Shown here: piece after piece, positions 49,462 to 58,441 of the stretch
Layout: every line of letters begins with the position of its first letter
How positions within the stretch are numbered: the stretch's first letter is position 1
NCBI RefSeq assembly: GCF_000631985.1
Contig: NZ_JFYN01000016.1
Coordinates: 56,863-120,862 of the forward strand
DNA: 64,000 bases
Direction: 5' to 3'
From: Pseudomonas sp. RIT288
GTDB lineage: Bacteria > Pseudomonadota > Gammaproteobacteria > Pseudomonadales > Pseudomonadaceae
Program-made: the position numbers and the translations under genes
The notes under the pieces: generated by a model
The model's input: only the letters and a program-made list of their open reading frames with translations
What the model was told of the DNA's origin: nothing
The model's database searches: none

Positions 49462-49653
49462 TTATTTCTTTTTCCGCCGACCGGCGCCACCAAGTTTGAT
49501 CAGGCGCAGCGCGGCTTCGGCCAGTACGGTGCGCTTGTCGTCCTTGTCGAGTTTCTTCCAGGCTCGAATCTCGCGCTTGCTGCGGCCACAGCCCTGGCAG
49601 ATGTCGTCGGTGAACTTGCAGAGGCTGATGCAGGGGTCTTTGGTGGAACTCAT
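49462..49653 (-). CDS. DUF1289 family small Cys-rich protein
   Basis: A 63-residue protein with a Cys cluster PCISLCKFTDDICQGCGRSKREI, the DUF1289 signature, and a Lys/Arg-rich end (GGAGRRKKK). The four cysteines may bind zinc or an Fe-S cluster. The start ATG at 49653 follows a short GGGTTTCCC leader; the function is unknown. It stands alone between rluB (142 bp) and a REPIN. Confidence 0.85.
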   Translation of the reverse strand: MSSTKDPCISLCKFTDDICQGCGRSKREIRAWKKLDKDDKRTVLAEAALRLIKLGGAGRRKKK

Positions 49654-49668
49654 GGGGTTTCCCTTGAA

Positions 49669-49747
49669 GATCAAAAGATCGCAGCCTGCGGCAGCTCCTA
49701 CATTGGAATGCGGTCCCTGCAGGAGCTGCCGAAGGCTGCGATCTTTT
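49669..49747. repeat. REPIN, family A, between scpB and the DUF1289 gene
   Basis: GATCAAAAGATCGCAGCCTG with GGCAGCTCCTAC at the left and CTGCAGGAGCTGCCGAAGGC with TGCGATCTTTT at the right. The element orientation is inside-out relative to the family A pair after phhC. It ends about 10 bp after the scpB stop. Confidence 0.88.
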
Positions 49748-49756
49748 CGGCGCGCC

Positions 49757-50782
<1,026 letters not shown>

Positions 50783-50793
50783 GTTTCGACTCG

Positions 50794-51615
50794 TTATTCG
50801 GCTCGGGCTCGCACGTGGATCGCGGCGAACGGCTCATTCTGCACCAGCTCGACCAAGGATTCCTTGACCAGTTCAAGGATCGCCATAAAGGTCACCACCA
50901 CACCGAGGCGGCCTTCCTCGGCGGTGAACAGCTCGACGAACGGCACAAAGCCGCCGCCCTTGAGCCGTTCCAGCACATCGCTCATGCGCTCGCGGGTCGA
51001 CAGTGCCTCGCGGCTGACCTGGTGGCTCTCGAACATGTCGCCCCGGCGCAGCACCTCGGCCATGGACATCAGAATCTCTTCCAGCGCGACATCCGGCAAC
51101 AGCTTGCGCGCCCGGGCTTCGGGGGCGTCGAGCTTGGGCACGACCACGTCGCGACCGACCCGGCTCAGGCCGTCAATGCCTTCAGCGGCAGCCTTGAAAC
51201 GCTCGTATTCCTGCAAGCGACGGATCAGTTCGGCGCGCGGGTCGTCCTCTTCGTCTTCGACGGTTTCGGCGCGCGGCAGGAGCATCCTCGACTTGATCTC
51301 GGCCAGCATCGCGGCCATCACCAGATACTCGGCGGCCAGCTCCAGGCGCACCGACTGCATCAATTCGACATAGCCCATGTACTGGCGGGTGATTTCCGCC
51401 ACCGGAATGTCGAGGATGTTGATGTTCTGTTTGCGGATCAGGTACAGCAGCAGGTCGAGCGGGCCTTCAAAGGCTTCGAGAAACACTTCCAGCGCATCCG
51501 GCGGGATGTACAGGTCCAGCGGCATTTCCGTGACCGCCTGGCCATAGACCATGGCAAACGGCAGTTCCTGCTGGGCGCCGGCCTGCGGATCGACAACGGT
51601 TTCCACTGCGGACAT
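50794..51615 (-). CDS. scpA: Segregation and condensation protein ScpA (kleisin)
   Basis: A 273-residue kleisin that links SMC heads and binds ScpB. The N-terminal EAFEGPLDLLLYLIRKQNINILDIPVAEITRQYMGYVELMQ and the central LAAEYLVMAAMLAEIKSRMLLPR are highly conserved in ScpA. The C-terminal winged helix ends with FMAILELVKESLVELVQNEPFAAIHVR. The ATG follows the yciO stop directly (TGAATG). The unit yciO-scpA-scpB is co-directional. Confidence 0.95.
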   Translation of the reverse strand: MSAVETVVDPQAGAQQELPFAMVYGQAVTEMPLDLYIPPDALEVFLEAFEGPLDLLLYLIRKQNINILDIPVAEITRQYMGYVELMQSVRLELAAEYLVMAAMLAEIKSRMLLPRAETVEDEEDDPRAELIRRLQEYERFKAAAEGIDGLSRVGRDVVVPKLDAPEARARKLLPDVALEEILMSMAEVLRRGDMFESHQVSREALSTRERMSDVLERLKGGGFVPFVELFTAEEGRLGVVVTFMAILELVKESLVELVQNEPFAAIHVRARAE

Positions 51616-52245
51616 TCAGGCCTCGACCATGAACGGCGCGGGGTCGCCGCAACCGACGCGGATCACTTCCGGCTCGTCGCCGGTCAGGTCAATCACGGTG
51701 GACGCCTTGATCCCGCCAAAACCGCCGTCGATGATCAGGTCCACCTGATGTTCAAGCAACTGGCGCATCTCGTACGGGTCGCTCAGTGGATCTTCATCGC
51801 CGGGCATGATCAGGGTCACGCTCATCAGCGGTTCGCCGAGTTCGGCCAGCAACGCCAGGGCAATCGGATGGCTCGGCACCCGCAGGCCGATGGTGCGTTT
51901 CTTCGGATGCATCAGCAGGCGCGGCACTTCGCGGGTGGCGTTGAGGATAAAGGTGTAAGGCCCCGGCAGATGCGCCTTGAGAATGCGGAAGGTGCCGGTG
52001 TCGATCTTGGCGTAGTTGCCCAGTTGCGACAGGTCGCTGCAGATCAGCGCGAAATTGTGCTTCTCGTCGAGCTGACGCAGACGGCGCACGCGCTCGATAG
52101 CGGTCTTGTCGCCGATCTGGCAACCGATGGCGTAGGAAGAGTCTGTGGGATAAATCACCACCCCGCCTTTGCGGATGATCTCGACCGCCTGTTTGATCAG
52201 GCGCGCTTGCGGGTTTTCCGGATGGATCTGGAAAAATTGACTCAC
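51616..52245 (-). CDS. yciO: YciO/Sua5/YrdC family protein
   Basis: A 209-residue protein of the Sua5/YrdC/YciO/YwlC family. The start is the GTG at 52243-52245 (SQFFQIHPENPQARLIKQAVEIIRKGGVVIYPTDSSYAIGC), chosen because it matches E. coli YciO; longer readings add an unrelated N-terminus. The KHNFALICSDLSQL, HPKKRTIGLRVPSHPIALALL and ASTVIDLT motifs line the nucleotide/carbonate site. The fold makes threonylcarbamoyl-AMP in TsaC, but a t6A role for YciO is weak at best. Confidence 0.9.
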   Translation of the reverse strand: MSQFFQIHPENPQARLIKQAVEIIRKGGVVIYPTDSSYAIGCQIGDKTAIERVRRLRQLDEKHNFALICSDLSQLGNYAKIDTGTFRILKAHLPGPYTFILNATREVPRLLMHPKKRTIGLRVPSHPIALALLAELGEPLMSVTLIMPGDEDPLSDPYEMRQLLEHQVDLIIDGGFGGIKASTVIDLTGDEPEVIRVGCGDPAPFMVEA

Positions 52246-52258
52246 GTTTTCTACCTGT

Positions 52259-53122
52259 TCAGACGGCGGCAATAACTGTGTCATGTTTGAACCGACACCA
52301 CAGGGGTGGAAGGTCCTCGGGAACCGGCCGGTACTGGCCAATCTCGGACCAGCCTCCAGGGCCATGGAAATCACTGCCGGCGCTGACCAGCAGACCGAAC
52401 TCACGGGCAAGGATTGCCAGGCTGCCAACCTGTTCCGCAGGCTGATGGCCATTGACCACTTCGATTGCATGCCCACCCGCTTGAATATAGTCGGCAATCA
52501 GCTTTCGGCGCTTGCTGCGGGTGAAATCGTAGTGCCACGGATGCGCCAGACTGACCCACGCCCCGGCGGCGCGCAGGGTGCCGACAGTGTCTTCCAGGGT
52601 CGGCCAGTGCTGCTTGACGTCACCCAGCTTGCCGGCGCCGAGCCATTTGCGAAACGCCTCGGCGCGATCCTTTACAAAACCTTCACGCACCATCCAGTCG
52701 GCGAAATGCGGACGGGCCGGCGCGTTGCCGCTGTCGCCCAGCTCCTGCTGGATCTGCCGGGCGCCGTCGAGGGCACCGGGCATACCTTTGAGGCCGAGCT
52801 TGCGGCTTATTTCTTCCGACCGCAGCCAGCGGCCATCGTGCAATCTGGCGATCGCCTCGACCAATGGCGCGGCGTTGACGTCAAAACCGTAACCCAACAC
52901 GTGGATGGTCGCGCCGCCCCATGTGCAGGACAGTTCGACGCCATTGACCAGTTGCATGCCCAGTTCTTCCGCGGCGCTGCGCGCTTCGGCGAGGCCTTCG
53001 AGGGTATCGTGATCGGTCAACGAAAGGATTCGCACGCCGTTTTCGAACGCACGCGCAACCAGAACCGCCGGCGCCAGGGCGCCATCGGAGGCCGTGCTGT
53101 GGCAATGCAAATCAACATTCAC
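52259..53122 (-). CDS. rnm: PHP-domain exoribonuclease RNase AM (YciV/Rnm)
   Basis: A 287-residue PHP-family metal-dependent enzyme. VDLHCHSTASDGALAP, SLTDHDTLEGL, NGVELSCTW, the His in SLAHPWHY and GSDFHGP are the metal-binding motifs in order. E. coli YciV/Rnm removes 5' nucleotides in rRNA maturation and recycles pAp-like products. I prefer the GTG start at 53122 (V/M-NVDLHCH); a TTG six codons upstream is possible. The downstream partner yciO is 13 bp away. Confidence 0.9.
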   Translation of the reverse strand: MNVDLHCHSTASDGALAPAVLVARAFENGVRILSLTDHDTLEGLAEARSAAEELGMQLVNGVELSCTWGGATIHVLGYGFDVNAAPLVEAIARLHDGRWLRSEEISRKLGLKGMPGALDGARQIQQELGDSGNAPARPHFADWMVREGFVKDRAEAFRKWLGAGKLGDVKQHWPTLEDTVGTLRAAGAWVSLAHPWHYDFTRSKRRKLIADYIQAGGHAIEVVNGHQPAEQVGSLAILAREFGLLVSAGSDFHGPGGWSEIGQYRPVPEDLPPLWCRFKHDTVIAAV

Positions 53123-53209
53123 GGGGAGTTGTAACCTCAAATCAGCTGGCGCTATCGCGCGCCCATATGTTTGTTATTATGCCGCCACATCCAGCTTCTG
53201 GCTCTCACT

Positions 53210-53806
53210 GTGAAACAATTCATCGATTTCATCCCGCTTCTGCTGTTTTTCATCGTTTACAAACTGGATCCACGGGTTGTCGACATCGCCGGCCATGAAG
53301 TGACTGTAGGCGGTATTTACAGCGCCACGGCGATGCTGATCATCAGCTCCCTGGTGGTCTACGGTGCGTTGTTCATCAAACAGCGCAAGCTGGAAAAGAG
53401 CCAATGGCTGACCCTGATCGCCTGCCTGGTGTTCGGTAGCCTGACCCTGGCCTTCCACAGCGAGACCTTCCTCAAATGGAAAGCCCCGGTGGTCAACTGG
53501 CTGTTCGCCCTGGCCTTCATCGGCAGCCACTTTATCGGTGACCGCCTGCTGATCAAACGCATCATGGGCCACGCGCTGACCCTGCCGGATCCGGTCTGGA
53601 CTCGCCTGAACATCGCCTGGATCGCCTTCTTCCTGTTCTGCGGCGCTGCCAACCTGTTCGTGGCATTCACCTTCCAGAGCATCTGGGTCGACTTCAAGGT
53701 GTTCGGCAGCCTGGGCATGACCGTGCTGTTCCTGGTCGGTCAGGGCATCTACCTGTCCCGCCATCTGCATGACGCCGATACCACAACGCCAAAAACCGAG
53801 GACTGA
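53210..53806 (+). CDS. yciB: Inner-membrane septation protein YciB (IspZ)
   Basis: A 198-residue membrane protein with five or six hydrophobic helices. KQFIDFIPLLLFFIVYKL at the N-terminus and KWKAPVVNWLFALAFIGSHFIGDRLLIKRIMGHAL and PVWTRLNIAWIAFFLFCGAANLFVAF are conserved in YciB/IspZ (intracellular septation protein A). It is involved in envelope synthesis and division. The start is the GTG at 53210-53212. It is divergent from rnm and 1 bp from yciI. Confidence 0.93.
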   Translation: MKQFIDFIPLLLFFIVYKLDPRVVDIAGHEVTVGGIYSATAMLIISSLVVYGALFIKQRKLEKSQWLTLIACLVFGSLTLAFHSETFLKWKAPVVNWLFALAFIGSHFIGDRLLIKRIMGHALTLPDPVWTRLNIAWIAFFLFCGAANLFVAFTFQSIWVDFKVFGSLGMTVLFLVGQGIYLSRHLHDADTTTPKTED

Positions 53807-53807
53807 C

Positions 53808-54107
53808 ATGCTCTACGCAATCATTGCCACCGACGTCGCCAACTCGCTCGAAGCCCGCCTCGCTGCGCGCCCGGCCCACCTCGAACGCCTGCAAGTGCTC
53901 AAGGGTGAAGGCCGCATCGTACTGGCCGGCCCGCACCCGGCGGTCGACAGTAATGATCCGGGTGCTGCGGGTTTCACCGGCAGCCTGATCGTCGCCGAAT
54001 TCGACTCCCTGAGCGCCGCTCAGGCCTGGGCCGACGCCGATCCGTACATCGCCGCTGGCGTGTACGCCAACGTGATCGTCAAGCCGTTCAAGCAAGTCCT
54101 CCCGTAA
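53808..54107 (+). CDS. yciI: YciI-like protein
   Basis: A 99-residue ferredoxin-fold dimer of the YciI/YCII family. LYAIIATDVANSLEARLAARPAHLERLQVLKGEGRIVLAGPHPA and SLIVAEFDSLSAAQAWADADPYIAAGVYANVIVKPFKQVLP cover the whole fold. The conserved His-Asp pair is present (AHLERL; WADADPY). The catalytic role is unclear in this family. It directly follows yciB (1 bp). Confidence 0.93.
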   Translation: MLYAIIATDVANSLEARLAARPAHLERLQVLKGEGRIVLAGPHPAVDSNDPGAAGFTGSLIVAEFDSLSAAQAWADADPYIAAGVYANVIVKPFKQVLP

Positions 54108-54117
54108 AAAGAGGCAA

Positions 54118-54212
54118 CCCTGTGGCGAGGGAGCTTGCTCCCGCTGGGGTGCGAAGCGGCCCCGCTCTTTAGCGCAAAAGCATGGGACTGCTACGCATCC
54201 CTCGCCACAGGG
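54118..54212. repeat. REP pair, family C
   Basis: CCCTGTGGCGAGGGAGCTTG at the left and CCCTCGCCACAGGG at the right, with a short inner CAAGCTCCCTC homology missing on the right side. The outer arms are a third REP family, different from A and B. It lies 11 bp after yciI and may terminate its transcript. Confidence 0.8.
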
Positions 54213-54344
54213 CCGATATCCCCCTTCACCATCGACATTGCCTCTGGCACTGAACCTTCCTGATTCTCACCGCTCTCAATCGCTCATTATTCTCGTTTGT
54301 CTGCCGACAACCTGCCCAATATCCATTTGCAAGCAGGAATCGCA

Positions 54345-54755
54345 ATGCGCAAAGGTCCGTTGTGTCTGATGTGGGTCACGTTGTCGATCATGGCGCCCGC
54401 CCATGGTGAGGAAACCACCGAAAACGGCAGCTCCACGCCATTGTCTTTAAGTGCTGGCGGCCAGATCACCGAGTTGCAACAGCGCCTGAAGGCCAGCGAG
54501 CAACAGCGGGAAGAACTGAGCAAACAACTGCAAAATGCCGACAACACCCGCGAAAGCGCCCAGCTCGCCCGGTTGCGCCAGGAGAACCAGCGCCTGAAGC
54601 TGCAACTCAAGGAAGCCCAGGCCAGCCCGTTGCCACGTCTGTTGACCGAACAGCAGCAATGGTTCGTCACGGGCGCCGGGGTAGCGCTATTGGCGCTGCT
54701 GTGCGGTATCTTTGCCAGTGGAGCAAGCCGAAAACGTCGGCAATGGCTAAATTGA
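54345..54755 (+). CDS. Membrane-anchored coiled-coil protein, upstream of cpxR
   Basis: A 136-residue protein. A signal-like hydrophobic N-terminus (MRKGPLCLMWVTLSIMAPAHG, about 1-21) is followed by a coiled coil (about 36-100, ELQQRLKASEQQREELSKQLQ...). A C-terminal transmembrane helix covers about 108-127 and ends with GASRKRRQWLN. The layout resembles the YgiM-type architecture without the SH3 domain, but I do not recognise the family. It has AGGA 7-10 bases before the ATG and lies 7 bp upstream of the cpxR-like gene, so it is co-transcribed. Confidence 0.75.
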   Translation: MRKGPLCLMWVTLSIMAPAHGEETTENGSSTPLSLSAGGQITELQQRLKASEQQREELSKQLQNADNTRESAQLARLRQENQRLKLQLKEAQASPLPRLLTEQQQWFVTGAGVALLALLCGIFASGASRKRRQWLN

Positions 54756-54762
54756 GTGAGTC

Positions 54763-55440
54763 ATGAGCGAGCTGTTACTGATTGATGATGACCAGGAGTT
54801 GTGCGAACTCCTGAGTAGCTGGCTGAGCCAGGAAGGCTTCCAGGTACGCGCCTGCCACGATGGCCAAAGCGCGCGCAAAGCGTTGGCCGAATCTGCCCCG
54901 GCGGCAGTGGTGCTGGACGTGATGCTGCCCGATGGCAGCGGTCTGGAACTGCTCAAGCAACTGCGCAGCGAACACGCCGATCTGCCGGTGCTGATGCTCT
55001 CGGCCCGGGGCGAACCACTGGATCGCATCCTCGGTCTGGAACTGGGCGCCGACGATTATCTGGCCAAACCCTGCGATCCGCGTGAACTCACCGCGCGTCT
55101 ACGCGCCGTGCTGCGCCGCAGTCACCCGGCTGCCGTGTCGACCCAGCTCGAACTCGGCGACCTGAGCTTCAGCCCGGTGCGTGGCGTGGTCAGCATCGAC
55201 GAGAAAGAACTGACCCTCACCGTTTCCGAAAGCCGTTTGCTCGAAGCCCTGCTCAAGCAGCCCGGCGAGCCGCTGGACAAACAGGAACTGGCGCAACTGG
55301 CCCTCGGCCGCAAGCTGACGCTGTACGACCGCAGCCTCGACATGCACGTCAGCAACCTGCGCAAAAAGATCGGCCCCCACCCCGACGGCCGCCCACGGAT
55401 CGTCGCCCTGCGCAGCCGTGGTTACTACTACAGCCTCTGA
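54763..55440 (+). CDS. cpxR: CpxR-like OmpR-family response regulator
   Basis: A 225-residue regulator with REC and OmpR/PhoB winged-helix domains. Phosphoacceptor Asp52 (VVLDVMLPDGSG), Thr/Ser switch at Ser80 (LMLSARGE) and Lys102 (DDYLAKPCDP) are in place. The C-terminal wHTH has YDRSLDMHVSNLRKKIGPHPDGRPRIVALRSRGYYY. It is followed by a spy/cpxP-like gene and a CpxA-like kinase. It would control envelope-stress genes, with a CpxR-like box at 55588-55603. Confidence 0.9.
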   Translation: MSELLLIDDDQELCELLSSWLSQEGFQVRACHDGQSARKALAESAPAAVVLDVMLPDGSGLELLKQLRSEHADLPVLMLSARGEPLDRILGLELGADDYLAKPCDPRELTARLRAVLRRSHPAAVSTQLELGDLSFSPVRGVVSIDEKELTLTVSESRLLEALLKQPGEPLDKQELAQLALGRKLTLYDRSLDMHVSNLRKKIGPHPDGRPRIVALRSRGYYYSL

Positions 55441-55479
55441 TCCAACCACCGCGACGAGGTCGTCCGACACAACGACGCC

Positions 55480-55559
55480 CCCCTGTAGGAACTGCCGAAG
55501 GCTGCGATCTTTGCTTTTGAAGATCAGAAGATCGCAGCGTGCCGCAGCTCCTGCAGGGG
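55480..55559. repeat. REPIN, family A, after cpxR
   Basis: CCCCTGTAGGAACTGCCGAA with GGCTGCGATCTTT at the left and AGAAGATCGCAGCGTGCCGC with AGCTCCTGCAGGGG at the right. It is 40 bp after the cpxR stop and 29 bp before the CpxR-like box. Confidence 0.88.
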
Positions 55560-55587
55560 ATTTGTGTAAGGCTGGAAACAAAGCGTC

Positions 55588-55603
55588 TTTACCCAAGCTT
55601 TAC
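55588..55603. promoter_or_regulatory. CpxR-like box upstream of spy
   Basis: TTTAC-CCAAGC-TTTAC is a direct repeat, the complement of GTAAA-N6-GTAAA. The E. coli CpxR consensus is GTAAA-N5-GTAAA, so only the spacing differs by one. It lies 83 bp upstream of the spy-like gene. Confidence 0.65.
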
Positions 55604-55685
55604 GCAGCGCTGACCGCCGCTGACCTTGATCTCCGTAATCTGAACTCATCCGGAACGTACCGGGAACGAGACAAGGAGATACACC

Positions 55686-56135
55686 ATGCGCAAGACTCTC
55701 ATCGCTCTGATGTTCGCTGCCGCTCTGCCAACCGTCGCCATGGCCATGCCACAGGATGGTGGCCCGATGGGTGGCCCGCTCGACGGCCCACGCCACGGCG
55801 GTCAGATGCACGGCGAACACGGCAAAGGCCCGTACAGCCAACTCGACCTGTCCCGTGAACAACGCGATCAGATCCGCAAGATCATGGGCGAGCAGATGCA
55901 CGAGCGTCGCCAGGTGGTAGAGAAGTACCTGGAGAAACTCTCGCCGGCTGACCAGAAAGCCATGAAAGACGAGATGGCCGCCAATCACAAGAAAGCCGAA
56001 GCTGACGTACGCAACCTGCTGAAACCGGATCAACAGAAGAAATTCGACGAGATCCAGAAGAAACAGGCTGAACGTCGCGCCGAATGGGCCGAGTTCAAAG
56101 CGTGGAAAGCGCAACAGCCGCAAAAGGCGCAATAA
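55686..56135 (+). CDS. Spy/CpxP-like periplasmic protein
   Basis: A 149-residue exported protein. A Sec signal peptide (MRKTLIALMFAAALPTVAMAM, cleavage near 20) is followed by a Gly/His/Met-rich segment and a helical LTxxQ-type domain (SQLDLSREQRDQIRKIMGEQMHERRQVVEKYLEKLSPADQ; second copy LLKPDQQKKFDEI). Spy/CpxP proteins are ATP-independent chaperones and Cpx inhibitors. The Gly/His/Met tract (about 22-50) could bind metal. It sits between cpxR and cpxA with a CpxR-like box upstream and a terminator downstream. Confidence 0.88.
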   Translation: MRKTLIALMFAAALPTVAMAMPQDGGPMGGPLDGPRHGGQMHGEHGKGPYSQLDLSREQRDQIRKIMGEQMHERRQVVEKYLEKLSPADQKAMKDEMAANHKKAEADVRNLLKPDQQKKFDEIQKKQAERRAEWAEFKAWKAQQPQKAQ

Positions 56136-56147
56136 TGTTCTAATCAC

Positions 56148-56180
56148 AGGCCCGACGGCTAACCCCGTCGGGCCTATTTT
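56148..56180 (+). terminator. Terminator after the spy-like gene
   Basis: AGGCCCGACGG and CCGTCGGGCCT form a perfect 11-bp stem with a five-base loop, then ATTTTTAT. It is 12 bases after the stop and separates spy from cpxA. Confidence 0.93.
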
Positions 56181-56188
56181 TATCCGAT

Positions 56189-56278
56189 CCCTGTAGGAGC
56201 TGCCGAAGGCTGCGATCTTCTGATCTTGATCTTGAAAACAACATCAAAAGATCGCAGCCTGCGGCAGCTCCTGCAGGG
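56189..56278. repeat. REPIN, family A, between spy and cpxA
   Basis: CCCTGTAGGAGCTGCCGAAG with GCTGCGATCTTC at the left and AAAAGATCGCAGCCTGCGGC with AGCTCCTGCAGGGA at the right. Together with the terminator it fills the gap before cpxA. Confidence 0.9.
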
Positions 56279-56304
56279 ATTTGTGTCTGTTCTGAGGGTT
56301 TTCC

Positions 56305-57645
56305 GTGCGTTCATTGTTCTGGCGTATTCTCGCGAGCTTCTGGCTGGCCATCACTCTGGTGGCGGGGCTGTCGATCCTGCTCGGGCACATGCTCAACCAG
56401 GACGCGTGGATCCTCAGCCGCCATCCGGGCCTCAACACCCTGGCCGCCGAATGGACGCAAACCTACGAGGCCCAGGGCGAAGACGCTGCGCAGGACATCC
56501 TCGAACAGCGCAAGCGCCAGTATCACATCGACGTGCAGGTGCTCAACGAAAGCGGCGACCCGGTGGTGCGCGGCACTTTCCCGCGCCGCGCCGCCGCCTT
56601 CGAAGCCCGGCAGAACAACGATGAGCGACGCCTGCCCTGGCGGCGCCTGACCGACGAGTTCACCAGCGAAAAAACCGGCGACACCTACCTGTTCATCTTC
56701 CGTATTCCGCACCCGGAACTCGATGCCTGGCACCGTGAAAGTCTGCTCTGGCCGCTGAGTGCGCTGGGCATCGCATTGGTGGTGCTGACCCTGTTCAGCT
56801 TGCTGGTGACCTTCTCCATCACCCGCCCGCTCAGCCGTTTGCGCGGCGCAGTGCATGACCTGGGGCAGACCACCTATCAACAGAACAGCCTGGCAAAACT
56901 GGCCAACCGCCGCGATGAATTCGGCGTGCTGGCCAACGACTTCAACCGCATGGGCGCGCGCCTGCAAAGCCTGATCGGCAGTCAGCGCCAGTTGCTGCGC
57001 GACGTGTCCCACGAACTGCGTTCACCTTTGGCGCGACTGCGAATTGCGCTGGCACTGGCGGAACGGGCCAATCCTGAAGAACGGGAAAAGCTCTGGCCAC
57101 ACCTGACCCGCGAATGTGATCGGCTGGAAGCGCTGATCAGCGAAATTCTGGTGCTGGCGCGGGTCGATGCCGACAACGCCAGTGCCGAAACGGTAGACCT
57201 GAACGCCCTGCTCGGCACCTTGCAAAAAGATGCCCAGCTCGGCTCACCCGAGCAGACCGTGCGCCTGGATGCCGAACCACACCTGACGCTGACCGGCTGG
57301 CCGACCATGATTGAACGCGCCGTCGATAATCTTTTGCGCAACGCACAACGCTTCAACCCCGAAGGGCAGGCAATTGAAATGCAGGCCACACGCCAGGGCG
57401 AACGAATTGTAGTGAGCGTGCGCGATCATGGACCGGGGGTGCAGGATGAGCATCTGAGCCAGTTGGGCGAACCGTTCTACCGGGCGCCGGGGCAGACGGC
57501 GGCTGGGCATGGTCTGGGGCTGGCGATTGCCAAGCGCGCGGCGGAGCGGCATGGCGGGAGTCTGACCCTGGCCAATCATCCTGAGGGCGGGTTTATCGCC
57601 AGTCTGGAATTGCCGTTGGTACCGGGTGCTGTTGTTCAGCTTTAA
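56305..57645 (+). CDS. cpxA: CpxA-like sensor histidine kinase
   Basis: A 446-residue membrane kinase. A first transmembrane helix (about 8-29) and a second (about 150-172) flank a periplasmic sensor domain of about 120 residues. HAMP follows, then HisKA with His236 (RDVSHELRSPLARLRIAL), and HATPase_c with N box (NLLRNAQRF), DHGPGVQ and GHGLGLAIAKRAA. The start is the GTG at 56305, with GAGGG about 6 bases upstream. It phosphorylates the CpxR-like regulator; unlike in E. coli, a spy-like gene and a REPIN lie between the two. Confidence 0.9.
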   Translation: MRSLFWRILASFWLAITLVAGLSILLGHMLNQDAWILSRHPGLNTLAAEWTQTYEAQGEDAAQDILEQRKRQYHIDVQVLNESGDPVVRGTFPRRAAAFEARQNNDERRLPWRRLTDEFTSEKTGDTYLFIFRIPHPELDAWHRESLLWPLSALGIALVVLTLFSLLVTFSITRPLSRLRGAVHDLGQTTYQQNSLAKLANRRDEFGVLANDFNRMGARLQSLIGSQRQLLRDVSHELRSPLARLRIALALAERANPEEREKLWPHLTRECDRLEALISEILVLARVDADNASAETVDLNALLGTLQKDAQLGSPEQTVRLDAEPHLTLTGWPTMIERAVDNLLRNAQRFNPEGQAIEMQATRQGERIVVSVRDHGPGVQDEHLSQLGEPFYRAPGQTAAGHGLGLAIAKRAAERHGGSLTLANHPEGGFIASLELPLVPGAVVQL

Positions 57646-57660
57646 ATTCGCGGTGACACA

Positions 57661-57752
57661 AAAAAGATCGCAGCCTGCGGCAGCTCCTACAGAGTCGAAA
57701 CACCTGTAGGAGCTGCCGCAGGCTCGGGCCGCGATCGGACGATCTTTTGATC
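57661..57752. repeat. REPIN, family A with GC-rich insertion in one arm
   Basis: AAAAAGATCGCAGCCTGCGG with CAGCTCCTAC at the left. The right arm TGTAGGAGCTGCCGCAGGCT has an extra CGGGCCGCGATCGG before GATCTTTTGATC. It ends one base before the stop of the convergent nitroreductase. Confidence 0.85.
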
Positions 57753-57753
57753 C

Positions 57754-58320
57754 TCAGGCCTTGGCGGGCCAGGCGCTGACGAACTCGGTCAGATCGACCT
57801 TCTCCGCCACACGCGGCTCTTTCTGCGGCGTGCCGAGGTACAGGAAGGCAATCACCTGCTCGCCTTCAGCCAGACCCAAGCCTTTGGCGACATGCGCCGA
57901 ATAGGCCAGATCACCGGTACGCCACACCGCACCAATCCCTTGCGCATAGGCCGCCAGCAGAATCCCGTGCGCCGCACACCCCGCCGCCAGCAACTGCTCG
58001 GCCTTCGGATATTTGACGTGTTCCTGCAGTTTCGCGATCACCACGACCACCAGCGGCGCCCGCAGCGGGCCGTTGCGCGCCTTGTCGATCATCGCTTCAG
58101 TGACTTCACCGTCCTGCATCTGCGCCGCTTCGGCCAGCAATTCGCCCATTTTTTCGCGCGCCGCGCCTTCGACGGTGAGGAAGCGATACGGCTGCAAGTG
58201 ACCGTGGTCCGGTGCGCGCAGGGCTGCGCCAAACAGGGCTTCGCGCTGCTCGGCGGTAGGGGCCGGTTCGACCAGACGTGGAACGGAAACACGGTTGAGC
58301 AAAGCGTCGAGAGCCTGCAT
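57754..58320 (-). CDS. YdjA-type nitroreductase
   Basis: A 188-residue FMN-dependent nitroreductase. RVSVPRLVEPAPTAEQREALFGAALRAPDHGHLQPYRFL is the FMN-phosphate-binding signature of the YdjA subgroup. AAGCAAHGILLAAYAQGIGAVWRTGDLAYS and FLYLGTP complete the fold. The physiological substrate is unknown. GGAGGTGGCCG lies before the ATG at 58320. It is divergent from trkH. Confidence 0.92.
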   Translation of the reverse strand: MQALDALLNRVSVPRLVEPAPTAEQREALFGAALRAPDHGHLQPYRFLTVEGAAREKMGELLAEAAQMQDGEVTEAMIDKARNGPLRAPLVVVVIAKLQEHVKYPKAEQLLAAGCAAHGILLAAYAQGIGAVWRTGDLAYSAHVAKGLGLAEGEQVIAFLYLGTPQKEPRVAEKVDLTEFVSAWPAKA

Positions 58321-58441
58321 CGGCCACCTCCTGAGAAAAATGTGCGGCTATTCTAGCGGTATCCGGCAACAGGGTGCCGGTTTACATGCCCTGCCCCACG
58401 GGTAGAATGGCGCCCTTCCTACATCAGCCCGAGCGGACTTC

